In this document: positions 49,545 through 58,222 of the stretch, one piece after another
Layout: every line of letters begins with the position of its first letter
How positions within the stretch are numbered: position 1 is the first letter of the stretch
Assembly: GCF_000238315.3 (NCBI RefSeq)
Contig: NZ_CP011924.1
Location: forward strand, 2,997,001 to 3,061,000
Direction of reading: 5' to 3'
Length of the DNA stretch: 64,000 nt
Source: Pseudoalteromonas piscicida
GTDB taxonomy: Bacteria; Pseudomonadota; Gammaproteobacteria; Enterobacterales; Alteromonadaceae
Translations under genes and position numbers: made by a program
The notes under the pieces: model-generated
Databases searched by the model: none
What the model saw: the letters and a program-made list of their open reading frames with translations, nothing else
What the model was told of the DNA's origin: nothing

Positions 49545-50830
49545 GACGCTTTCTCCATGGCAAAACACGCATTTGAATAGCGAGCTACAACACGTTGAAT
49601 TTTGGCAATCACCAACGCTTTGGCGTCCCTTTCTATTTCACCACGGCGTACTTGTTGATATAACTCTGGAAAATATTGGCTGATAAGCGGCAATGGTAAA
49701 GTCTGCTGCGCTAGGTTTTCGAGCATAGTTGCTAACGCCTTTTGCACCGCTTCTTGATGCCAATAATAGCGAATACGGTCGCTAAAACTAAATTGGCGCA
49801 AGAACCGGAGTTGCTGTGACTCGCCGTGATAAAAACGCTGCCAACTCGTTGGCTCTGCCAGCATGACCTCGTCCACTACCTCAATAAACTGACTATGAAC
49901 ATCGGGTAGTAATTGCTTTTCAATATGGTGAAGCGCGAATAACCCTTCACGCAGCGCAAAGGTCAACTCAGGTCCGACTTTCAAAATGGCAAAGTGATCA
50001 GCAACCAACGACTGATAAGCGCCTGCAGTTTGATAATCTGTCGAATGCGCTTCGAAAGCGATACGGTCAACGGTACGAATAAAGTCTTTTAATGCACTTG
50101 CGTCATTCGGTTTGTAGTCAAACACTTGGGTGTTATCAAACTCAACACCCGGCTGCACTACCATCGCAACCACGCGTTGCCAAGCATCCGTTAATCCTTT
50201 GTTTGCAAAGAGTTCACGGTGGCAAGCTAGGGTTTCTTGCGCAGCAACTTGGCTGGTCGGTTGAAGGCTGTCAATCTGTTCATCAGCTCCACCTGGAGGA
50301 GGAACTTCAGTACCAATCACATAAACAATATCACTACGACCAAACGTCGCAATTGCGGCGGCTTCCGCAGTTTGACACAACAAGGCAGCGCGATCAGCGA
50401 CAATATCATCGCTTAACGCGTCAGGATCGTCAGCACAGGGCATACTGGCATCTAAGTGAACTTTCTTAAAACCGGCCTTCACGTATTCAGCGACTAAGTC
50501 GCACGCTTTGGCCATCGCGGCTTGGCTATTTTCACTCGTCCAACAGACTGGTCCCAAGTGATCACCACCAAAAATCAGTAACTGCTTATCAAAACCAAGC
50601 TCGTCGGCCATCTCTTCAACTTTGGCAATAAAGTCCGCGGGACGCATCCCGGTGTAACCACCAAATTGGTTAACCTGATTGGCCGTGGCCTCAATTAATA
50701 GCAGCGTATTTTCCTGCTTGGCATATCTTATCGACGCTTCCAGCACCCAAGGGTGAGCTGAGCAGATGGCATAAATGCCTGAGTTTTTCCCTGATTTATT
50801 GGCTTCGATTAGGGCTTGAAAACGCCGCAT
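49541..50830 (-). CDS. Tagatose-bisphosphate aldolase non-catalytic subunit (GatZ/KbaZ)
   Basis: 429 residues, full length for GatZ/KbaZ/AgaZ. Family sequence is visible throughout: YAICSAHPWVLEASIRYA, NQFGGYTGMRPADF, IFGGDHLGPVCW and HLDASMPCADDP. In enterobacteria it pairs with the catalytic GatY/KbaY subunit; no such gene occurs in this window. It lies 11 bp from agaR and is coupled to agaS. Confidence 0.9.
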   Translation of the reverse strand: MRRFQALIEANKSGKNSGIYAICSAHPWVLEASIRYAKQENTLLLIEATANQVNQFGGYTGMRPADFIAKVEEMADELGFDKQLLIFGGDHLGPVCWTSENSQAAMAKACDLVAEYVKAGFKKVHLDASMPCADDPDALSDDIVADRAALLCQTAEAAAIATFGRSDIVYVIGTEVPPPGGADEQIDSLQPTSQVAAQETLACHRELFANKGLTDAWQRVVAMVVQPGVEFDNTQVFDYKPNDASALKDFIRTVDRIAFEAHSTDYQTAGAYQSLVADHFAILKVGPELTFALREGLFALHHIEKQLLPDVHSQFIEVVDEVMLAEPTSWQRFYHGESQQLRFLRQFSFSDRIRYYWHQEAVQKALATMLENLAQQTLPLPLISQYFPELYQQVRRGEIERDAKALVIAKIQRVVARYSNACFAMEKAS

Positions 50831-50841
50831 ATGATCACCTC

Positions 50842-51612
50842 TTAAGACGTTATTAAATGTACCTCAATTCCGGCGGCAACCAATTGCTGATGAATATCAG
50901 CTGGAATACCACTGTCCGTTACCAAAACGTCAATTTCTTCGCAGGCGATAATACGATGTACACCTTTACGATCGAACTTGCTGGAGTCCGTCACTACTAT
51001 GACTTGCTTTGCAGCTTTACACATCTCGCGGTTAAGCGCGGCTTCTGGCTCAAAGTGTGTTGTTACACCAACATCAACAGAGAATCCATCAACACCGAGC
51101 ACCAGACGATCAAAGTGATATTGCTTTAGCTGATCTTCTGCGTGGCTGCCATAAAACGACAGCGACTTTTTACGCAGTGAGCCTCCGGTCATCAACACTT
51201 CAACGCCATCGGCTACAACGAGCGCTTGCGCCACATTAAGTCCATTAGTCATCACCACTAACTGTTGATGCTCAGTCAGTTGCCTCGCAACCTCTTCGGT
51301 GGTGGTACCTGAGTCCAGAATAATAGACTCATTATTGCCTATAAGACCCGCCACTACCTTTGCAAGCTCTACTTTCACTTGGTGATGATGATCGTGCTTT
51401 TCCGTTATGGTGAGCTCTTTGGTTAACCTAGAACTCGCAACGGCACCACCATGAGAGCGAACCAACAATCCTTTTTCATGTAGGGCATTGAGATCATTTC
51501 TGATCGTCACGGTTGATACACCAAATTGTTCTGCCAGTTCTGTTACTTCTACTCGGTCCGCTTGACCAACGAGTTGAACAATTTCGTGGCGTCTTTCGAT
51601 GGTGTTCAGCAT
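50842..51612 (-). CDS. agaR: DeoR family repressor AgaR
   Basis: 256 residues from ATG 51612 (GGAG upstream); the frame is open to 51651. The N-terminal winged helix-turn-helix ELAEQFGVSTVTIRNDLNAL is followed by the sugar-phosphate-binding sensor domain with LDSGTTTEEVARQL and VTDSSKFDRKGVHRI. First gene of the minus-strand operon and divergent from the GH109 gene, with CTTTC-type elements between them. It should repress both sides until a GalNAc intermediate is present. Confidence 0.9.
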   Translation of the reverse strand: MLNTIERRHEIVQLVGQADRVEVTELAEQFGVSTVTIRNDLNALHEKGLLVRSHGGAVASSRLTKELTITEKHDHHHQVKVELAKVVAGLIGNNESIILDSGTTTEEVARQLTEHQQLVVMTNGLNVAQALVVADGVEVLMTGGSLRKKSLSFYGSHAEDQLKQYHFDRLVLGVDGFSVDVGVTTHFEPEAALNREMCKAAKQVIVVTDSSKFDRKGVHRIIACEEIDVLVTDSGIPADIHQQLVAAGIEVHLITS

Positions 51613-51620
51613 GACATCTC

Positions 51621-51666
51621 CTTTCGTTTTGGTTAAATTTAGTCTACACACCTTTCATTTGCTTTC
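51621..51666. promoter_or_regulatory. Candidate AgaR operator, agaR side
   Basis: CTTTC occurs at 51621-51625, 51652-51656 and 51662-51666; the last two are 10 bp apart, one helical turn. CTTTC in multiple copies is the published AgaR element in proteobacteria. The first copy overlaps the agaR ribosome site. Confidence 0.7.
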
Positions 51667-51757
51667 AATTTATTTTTTTAATTTTCAATCAAAATAAAAA
51701 CAACCCGCTGTTTTACATGGATTTAAAAAAAAGACCAAAGCATTTTGAAAATAAAAC

Positions 51758-51772
51758 GAAAGAATATGAAAG
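51758..51772. promoter_or_regulatory. Candidate AgaR operator, GH109 side
   Basis: GAAAG at 51758-51762 and 51768-51772, again 10 bp apart and in opposite orientation to the agaR-side pair. About 95 bp upstream of the GH109 start. Confidence 0.7.
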
Positions 51773-51867
51773 ATATTTTACTTGCGTTCAAAATGAAACT
51801 GCCGTAATAATAACCAAAAAATAATATTTCGTTTTTAACAACAAGAGTGAACAACTAAGAGGTTATT

Positions 51868-53238
51868 ATGGGTGATCTAAACCGCCGGCGATTTCTTCAA
51901 TCAATGGCTGCTATCGCAGCAACAAGCGCAGTAGTTGGCTGCGCAAGTAACAATAATAAGACGCCGCTTACACCAAAGCCACAAGGAAATTCAGTTCAAG
52001 GTCTCGTCGTACCGAAACTGGATGTTGTGCGAGTGGGCTTTATTGGTGTGGGTCAACGTGGAGTTGGCGCGGTAAAACACTTTTGCCATCTTGACGGTGT
52101 CGAGATCAAGGCCATCTGCGATACGCACCAAGAAGTCGTCGATAGAGCGGTTAAAATTGTTGTCGACAAGGGTTTACCCAAACCTGCGACTTACGGCAAG
52201 AATGATATGGACTATCGCCGCATGTTGGCGCGCGATGACATTGATATTGTGATCATCTCTACGCCTTGGAAATGGCATACGCCTATGGCGGTAGACACAA
52301 TGGAGAGTGGCAAACACGCTTTGGTTGAAGTGCCAGCGGCAGTAACCATAGAAGAAGCGTGGCAATTGGTAAATACCGCAGAGCGCACGCAAAAGAATTG
52401 CATGATGCTGGAAAACGTTTGCTATGGCCGCGACGAGCTGATGGTATTAAACATGGTTCGCCAAGGGCTATTCGGGGAGTTACTGCACGGTGAAGCAGCT
52501 TATATCCATGAACTTCGTTGGCAAATGAAAGAAATTGAGCATAAAACGGGCTCATGGCGCACACATTGGCACACCAAACGCGACGGTAACCTCTACCCCA
52601 CTCATGGTTTAGGACCAGTTTCTCAATATATGAATATCAACCGTGGCGATCGTTTCGACTATATCTCGTCCATGAGTTCACCTGCACTTGGTCGTGCAGC
52701 CTATGCCAAACGAGAATTCCCAGCAAACCATGAGCGTAACCAACTGAACTATATTGCTGGAGATATGAACACTAGCATCATTAAAACCATCAAAGGTCGT
52801 TCGATTATGGTACAGCACGATACCACTACCCCACGCCCTTACTCCCGCCACAATTTAATTCAAGGTACTAACGGCGTATTTGCAGGATTCCCCAACCGCA
52901 TCGCGCTTGAAAACGGCGGGAGTAAGAGCTTTCACGAGTGGGATTACGATATGAATGATTGGTACGGCAAATACGACCATCCACTTTGGCAAAAAATGGG
53001 GGCTGAAGCAGAGCGCAACGGCGGCCATGGTGGCATGGATTTCTTAATGTTCTGGCGCATTATTTACTGCCTTCGTAATGGCGAACCGCTAGATCAGGAT
53101 GTTTACGACGCAGCTGCTTGGTCAGCGGTCTTCCCTCTTTCAATGGACTCAGTTGCAGACAGAAGTAATAGCAAGGACTTCCCGGATTTCACCAGGGGCA
53201 CATGGCGCACTGCAGCACCACTAGGCATTGTTACATAA
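51868..53238 (+). CDS. GH109-type alpha-N-acetylgalactosaminidase, Tat lipoprotein
   Basis: 456 residues. The N-terminus has a twin-arginine motif (LNRRRFLQ) and a lipobox ending in VVGC (Cys near residue 25), so Tat export and lipid anchoring are expected. A Gfo/Idh/MocA Rossmann fold follows with NAD-binding [11 protein letters not shown] and the [13 protein letters not shown] segment. The length, Tat signal and [23 protein letters not shown] segments fit GH109, whose members use NAD to remove terminal alpha-GalNAc (e.g. blood-group A sugar). Divergent from aga operon; likely the entry enzyme of this locus. Confidence 0.85.
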   Translation: MGDLNRRRFLQSMAAIAATSAVVGCASNNNKTPLTPKPQGNSVQGLVVPKLDVVRVGFIGVGQRGVGAVKHFCHLDGVEIKAICDTHQEVVDRAVKIVVDKGLPKPATYGKNDMDYRRMLARDDIDIVIISTPWKWHTPMAVDTMESGKHALVEVPAAVTIEEAWQLVNTAERTQKNCMMLENVCYGRDELMVLNMVRQGLFGELLHGEAAYIHELRWQMKEIEHKTGSWRTHWHTKRDGNLYPTHGLGPVSQYMNINRGDRFDYISSMSSPALGRAAYAKREFPANHERNQLNYIAGDMNTSIIKTIKGRSIMVQHDTTTPRPYSRHNLIQGTNGVFAGFPNRIALENGGSKSFHEWDYDMNDWYGKYDHPLWQKMGAEAERNGGHGGMDFLMFWRIIYCLRNGEPLDQDVYDAAAWSAVFPLSMDSVADRSNSKDFPDFTRGTWRTAAPLGIVT

Positions 53239-53292
53239 CTAACCAAAGGTTAAATACGTTATCTATAGCAAATGCTATCAATGCCTGAATAA

Positions 53293-53311
53293 GCGCCCGT
53301 AAAGCGGGCGC
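53293..53311 (+). promoter_or_regulatory. GC-rich hairpin between GH109 and TonB receptor genes
   Basis: GCGCCCG-TAAAG-CGGGCGC, a perfect 7-bp stem in a 103-bp gap and not followed by T residues. It could stop 3' decay of the GH109 mRNA or lower read-through into the receptor gene. Confidence 0.55.
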
Positions 53312-53341
53312 AATAATAACAACACTCAACAGGACAACAAG

Positions 53342-56191
53342 ATGAAACACACTCTAAAATTGTGTGCTGTGGGATTGGCTGTGAGCTGTGCCCTGTCCCA
53401 ATATGCGCACGCACAGGAAACAGAACAGAACAGCGGATCCGACGAGCAAGATAAAGCCAAGCAACAAGTCGAGAAAATTGAAGTACGTGGCGTACGTTCG
53501 AGTATCAAAGAGTCACTCTTTCTCAAGAAAAACGCCGTCGGCGTAATGGATGCCATCGTTGCCGAAGACATTGGTAAGTTCCCAGATCAAAACCTTGCTG
53601 AAGCGCTACAACGAATGACGGGTATCGCCATTACCCGTAACGCCGGTGAAGGACAAAACGTCACGGTGCGGGGTCTTGGCGGGGACTTTAACGTTACCAC
53701 CATCAATGGTCGTAGAATGGCATCTGAACACACTAGCCGTGACTTTAACTTCGATTTAATTGCGCCTGAGATGGTTCAAGCATTAGAAGTGTACAAGTCA
53801 CCGCAAGCACAAACGCAAGAGGGGGGGATAGGTTCAGTCATCAATATAAAAACCCGCCGACCGTTAGATATGGATGGCTTTACCCTCGCCGGAAGTGCCA
53901 AAGCCATTTACGAAGAACGTACCGGCGATACCAACCCTCAAGCCTCCTTCCTCATTAGTGATACCTTTTTTGACAATACCTTTGGCGCACTATTCACCGC
54001 CGTTTATTCAGAGCGAACACAACGCGAAGACTCCTACGAGGGACAAGGGTTTTACGATCCTGAAGAAAATACCGACGTGCGAGTCCCTGTTGACAGTAAC
54101 CGAAATGGCGAGCTAGATGAGGGCGAGAAAGTACACCCCTCAATGATCCCAGGATATGTACGCTACTCGAACTGGCAAGACGAACGTGAGCGCATTGGTG
54201 CAAGCCTCGCCTTACAATGGCGTCCAACGAATGATATTGATGTCACCTTTGATAGCTTATACTCAAGCTACAAAACCGACGGTGAAAAATATCAAATCTC
54301 TTTCGTCACCTATGATGAACCTTGGACGCCGGGGATCCCTGCAGTAGGTGAGTTAAAATTCAATGAAGATGGCAACGTCAACTACATTGAGTTAGTCGAT
54401 GGTGCAATGGCTGAGCTACTGAACGTCTCTGAGCCTCGCAATACCGACACTTGGCAGGCCGGTCTTAACTTCAAGTGGTATGCCACCAGTAATCTAACGC
54501 TTGAATTTGATGTGTCTAAGTCCCGTGCCGAGCGGATCAATGATGGCGATAACCGCTACATCGTGGCGCGTGGCTTTGTTGATACCATCACCATAGATCA
54601 AACCGGCGACAACCTCCTGCCAGATGTGACTATGTCACCAGCACTTAATGCCGATCAACCCTTTGGTGCTCACTACAGCTACAACTATGGCACGGAAGTG
54701 ATAAGTGATGTTGAAGAGCTAAGGCTCGAAGGGACATTTATTCCAGAATGGGAATTTGTCAAAGACATCAAGTTTGGCTTTCATTACGGCAAGCAATCTA
54801 AAGCCAGAGATGTGAGCAAGTCAAATAACCCATCGATGTTCAGTAATGGTGGGGCTTATTTTAAAAACTCAGATTACGATAGCTTTGATAACTCAAGCGT
54901 AGAAAAGCTCGGCGGCCTTAACTTATTTAGACTCCCCGCTGATGTACTTGTACCCGCCAACTTTGATAACTTCCTAGATGGTGAGCCGGGCATGCACCCT
55001 GCGCCGTGGGCAAGCTTTGACTACGACAAACTCTATGCATTTTATCAATCAATTAATGCCCAAGCCGCAGATGAAAAAATTAGAGCTTCCAAGAGCCCTA
55101 AAGATTCCTACGAGCTTTCTGAGTCAACGTTTGCACTTTATTTAGAAACCAATCTAGTCGGCGAGCTGTCGGAAATGCCTTACAACTTAAACCTAGGCGT
55201 AAGAGCAATCAAAACCGAGATCTCCTCTGATGGCTACGTTTTTGATTACCCAAGTCTGGTATACAACGTAGAAGAAGACGAAGATGGCGACATTATCTAT
55301 CGCATAGAAGGGGATATTGCCGATTATTACTCCGACTCTTACGTAGAAGATGACTATACTGATGTACTGCCTAGCATGAACTTTAAGTTAGAAATAACAG
55401 ACTCACTGTTATTTAGAACCAGTGCGGCTAAAGTTATCACCAGACCTAGCATCGACTTTCTAACCCCATATAGCTCAATTAATTTCAGTAAGTTTGAACT
55501 TAATCTTGCCAACCCTGGGATCAAGCCACTTAGAGCAAACCAACTTGATTTGGGACTAGAGTGGTACTTCTCTGATTATGGTGCGCTCACCTTTGCAACC
55601 TATTACAAAGACATTAAATCTGTTATCGCTCAGGGACGTGTTGGCACGATAAAAGTGGGTAAATTCATAAAAGACGGCGTTGAAGTTGACGGTCCGGAAT
55701 TTACCCAAGTATCGCCACGTTCAGAAGCGGGAGCAGAGATCAAAGGTTTCGAAATTGCTTACCAACAGTCATTTGAGGAATTGCTACCGGCACCATTTGA
55801 TGGTCTAGGTATGCAAATCAACTACACATTTACGGATAGTAAATACGACGACCCCGAAAAAGACGAGCTACCGTTCGCTGGTATGTCTGAGCATTCTTAC
55901 AATGCGGTTATCTATTATGAAAAGGATGACTACCAAGCGCGTATCGCTTACAACTGGCGAGATGATTACCTGAAGTATCCAGATGCATGGGGCGGCCCGG
56001 AATGGGCAGCGGATTATGGTCAGTTTGATTTCAGTGCCAGCTATAATCTTACTGAAAAGACACGAATTGACCTAAACGTGACTAACCTCACCAATGAGCG
56101 TCAATGGTCATACATTAAAACCCAAGAGCAAGTGAGCCACTTGAGCCGTTACGGCCGCAGTATCAGTTTAGGCATTAACACTTCTTTCTAA
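53342..56191 (+). CDS. TonB-dependent receptor
   Basis: 949 residues with a signal peptide ending AHAQ. Plug domain begins EKIEVRGVRSSIKESLFLKK, with DIGKFPDQNLAEALQRMTG and the NVTVRGLGGDFN barrel-entry motif. This pattern belongs to the Xanthomonas/Caulobacter-type receptors that import carbohydrates in Alteromonadales. A 22-strand barrel should fill the rest; the C-terminus ends in Phe, typical of outer membrane proteins. Likely substrate is a GalNAc-containing glycan (inferred from neighbours). Confidence 0.9.
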   Translation: MKHTLKLCAVGLAVSCALSQYAHAQETEQNSGSDEQDKAKQQVEKIEVRGVRSSIKESLFLKKNAVGVMDAIVAEDIGKFPDQNLAEALQRMTGIAITRNAGEGQNVTVRGLGGDFNVTTINGRRMASEHTSRDFNFDLIAPEMVQALEVYKSPQAQTQEGGIGSVINIKTRRPLDMDGFTLAGSAKAIYEERTGDTNPQASFLISDTFFDNTFGALFTAVYSERTQREDSYEGQGFYDPEENTDVRVPVDSNRNGELDEGEKVHPSMIPGYVRYSNWQDERERIGASLALQWRPTNDIDVTFDSLYSSYKTDGEKYQISFVTYDEPWTPGIPAVGELKFNEDGNVNYIELVDGAMAELLNVSEPRNTDTWQAGLNFKWYATSNLTLEFDVSKSRAERINDGDNRYIVARGFVDTITIDQTGDNLLPDVTMSPALNADQPFGAHYSYNYGTEVISDVEELRLEGTFIPEWEFVKDIKFGFHYGKQSKARDVSKSNNPSMFSNGGAYFKNSDYDSFDNSSVEKLGGLNLFRLPADVLVPANFDNFLDGEPGMHPAPWASFDYDKLYAFYQSINAQAADEKIRASKSPKDSYELSESTFALYLETNLVGELSEMPYNLNLGVRAIKTEISSDGYVFDYPSLVYNVEEDEDGDIIYRIEGDIADYYSDSYVEDDYTDVLPSMNFKLEITDSLLFRTSAAKVITRPSIDFLTPYSSINFSKFELNLANPGIKPLRANQLDLGLEWYFSDYGALTFATYYKDIKSVIAQGRVGTIKVGKFIKDGVEVDGPEFTQVSPRSEAGAEIKGFEIAYQQSFEELLPAPFDGLGMQINYTFTDSKYDDPEKDELPFAGMSEHSYNAVIYYEKDDYQARIAYNWRDDYLKYPDAWGGPEWAADYGQFDFSASYNLTEKTRIDLNVTNLTNERQWSYIKTQEQVSHLSRYGRSISLGINTSF

Positions 56192-56229
56192 TCAACATGG
56201 GGCAACGCGCCCCATTCAAGGAACTTAAG

Positions 56230-57519
56230 ATGAAGAATACAATAATCACACCGATACTGCTGTGCGCCTCACTATTTGCCTCAGCACAAGAGGCTTATAT
56301 CAGCAGTTACGGTAACGCCTGGGTCAATAATGATATTGACGCCAGCAGGCAATATATAACTCAAGCCGGAATTGCCCCATGGCAAGATAAGCAACTCAGG
56401 TTTAATCACTATTTTTATGCCAATAACGTTGGCACCTATACCCTCTATTTACACCTTGAGAAACCAAGTGCACCAAGTACATTACTGGTAACGCATAACA
56501 ATAAACAAGTGGCGCTTAACCTCGATAGACAAAGCCCGAATAAGGTTAAAGTCGGTGACTTTATCGTGACGCAAGTTGGCTATCAAACCGTCCAAATAGC
56601 CGGTGACACCTTAGCCAATGGGCGAAACAGTACCTTCCCTGCCATTACCGGGCTCAGTCTCGATGGCGAGGCCATGACCCCCGCGCCTAACTATGTCAAA
56701 GAAGACTTTTACTGGGGTCGTCGCGGCCCTTCAGTACACCTTTCCTATACCGTACCTGACAAAAAGGACTATAACTGGTTTTACAACGAAGTAACGGTGC
56801 CATCTGGCTATGATCCACAAGGTTCGTATTTTATGGCGAATGGTTTTGGCGAAGGTTACTTTGGTATTCAGGTAAACTCACCCACCGAGCGTCGCGTGCT
56901 ATTTTCGGTTTGGAGCCCGTACCAAACCGATGATCCGAGCACAATTCCTGACAATCTTAAAATCAAATTACTCGCCAAAGGCGAAGGCGTTTACGTCGGT
57001 GAATTTGGCAATGAAGGTTCTGGTGGGCAAAGCTATTTACGTTATAACTGGCAACCGGATACGACATATCGCTTTTTGGTCAATATCGAGCCTAGTACGA
57101 CTTATGAAGGCCATACAGAATATCGTGGCTACTTTTATGCGCCGGAAACCGGTCAATGGAAGCTGATCGCAGCCTTTAGCCGCCCTGAAACCAACACCTA
57201 TGTTGCAAGACCGCATAGCTTTTTGGAAAACTTTTTACCCGAAGCTGGACAGTTTGAACGTAAGGCATTTTATAACCGCCAGTTTTTGCGTGACACCCAA
57301 GGTAACTGGGTTGAGTTGAATCAGGCTAAATTCACTTATGACGCCACCGCCAGAAAAGGGTCGCGTTTGGATTATCAAGGTGGTGAGGAGCAAAGCCGCT
57401 TTTACTTACGTAATACCGGTTTCTTCACAGGACCTACACCTTATCTCAGCGAATTTACTCGTCCTAGCAGCAATGATGCGCCGGTGATCCCATGGCAGTC
57501 ACTACAGGCACACCCTTAA
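56230..57519 (+). CDS. DUF3472 protein with DUF5077-like N-terminus, secreted
   Basis: 429 residues from ATG 56230 with AAGGAAC upstream. The signal peptide ends near FASAQ. An N-terminal beta-sandwich (about 25-150; resembling DUF5077) precedes a DUF3472-type region with WGRRGPSVHLSYTVP, FYNEVTVP, GYFGIQVNS and FLENFLPE. Such proteins are linked to glycan uptake loci and are thought to bind carbohydrate, but no activity is established. Its 3' end overlaps the convergent response regulator gene by 4 bp. Confidence 0.78.
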   Translation: MKNTIITPILLCASLFASAQEAYISSYGNAWVNNDIDASRQYITQAGIAPWQDKQLRFNHYFYANNVGTYTLYLHLEKPSAPSTLLVTHNNKQVALNLDRQSPNKVKVGDFIVTQVGYQTVQIAGDTLANGRNSTFPAITGLSLDGEAMTPAPNYVKEDFYWGRRGPSVHLSYTVPDKKDYNWFYNEVTVPSGYDPQGSYFMANGFGEGYFGIQVNSPTERRVLFSVWSPYQTDDPSTIPDNLKIKLLAKGEGVYVGEFGNEGSGGQSYLRYNWQPDTTYRFLVNIEPSTTYEGHTEYRGYFYAPETGQWKLIAAFSRPETNTYVARPHSFLENFLPEAGQFERKAFYNRQFLRDTQGNWVELNQAKFTYDATARKGSRLDYQGGEEQSRFYLRNTGFFTGPTPYLSEFTRPSSNDAPVIPWQSLQAHP

Positions 57520-58220
57520 TTTAAATGATAGCTTCTCTCTGGCCGACCAATACTACCGTAGCTTTGGTCGGCTTTTACTTCTTCTATACTAACCAAAAAC
57601 TCTAAATAGCGCCGAGCGGTTGAGCGGCTCACACCCACCAATTCTCCCATTTGGGTTGCAGTGAACACCTGCTTGGGCTGGCTTTGAAATGCCGTACGAA
57701 TTTTTTCCAAAGTAAGTGGGTCTACGCCTTTGGGTAGTCTAGCCGTACTTGGTACGCTCGCCTGTTCACTACCAAATAAAGTGTCTACCATAGATTGCGT
57801 CACTTCATTGGCACCATCCAAACACTGCTGACGCGCCTCAAAGCGAGCGAGTGCGAGGTCGAGTCGTTCCAAGATCAGCGGTTTAACTAGAAAGTCGCAG
57901 ACTCCCAAACGGATCGCTTTTTCTAACGTCGCTACTTCTTTTGCTGCGGTGATCAGCATCACTTCGCTTTTACAGCCTTGCTCGCGTAGCATCTTTAAAA
58001 ACTCAAGGCCGTTGCCATCAGGTAGATAAATATCCAATAAAATTAAGTCAGCTTGTATCGCACTCAACAGTACCGTCGCGGTAGAAACATTGTCGCTACT
58101 GGCCACCACCCGATATTGCCCTTGCCTCGCGCTACTTGGTGTTGTCGGTGTCACTAGGTATTGCGCTAATAATTGTGCCACAGCTACTTCATCTTCGATG
58201 ATCACCACAGAATAAGTCAT
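57516..58220 (-). CDS. CitB/DcuR-like response regulator
   Basis: 234 residues. REC domain with Asp in LILLDIYLPDGNGLEFL and Lys in CDFLVKPLILERL. The C-terminal helix-turn-helix is FTATQMGELVGVSRSTARRY. This layout matches the CitB/DpiA/DcuR group, which control di- and tricarboxylate genes. It is 2 bp from the kinase gene, so the pair is one operon. Confidence 0.88.
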   Translation of the reverse strand: MTYSVVIIEDEVAVAQLLAQYLVTPTTPSSARQGQYRVVASSDNVSTATVLLSAIQADLILLDIYLPDGNGLEFLKMLREQGCKSEVMLITAAKEVATLEKAIRLGVCDFLVKPLILERLDLALARFEARQQCLDGANEVTQSMVDTLFGSEQASVPSTARLPKGVDPLTLEKIRTAFQSQPKQVFTATQMGELVGVSRSTARRYLEFLVSIEEVKADQSYGSIGRPERSYHLN

Positions 58221-58222
58221 TG

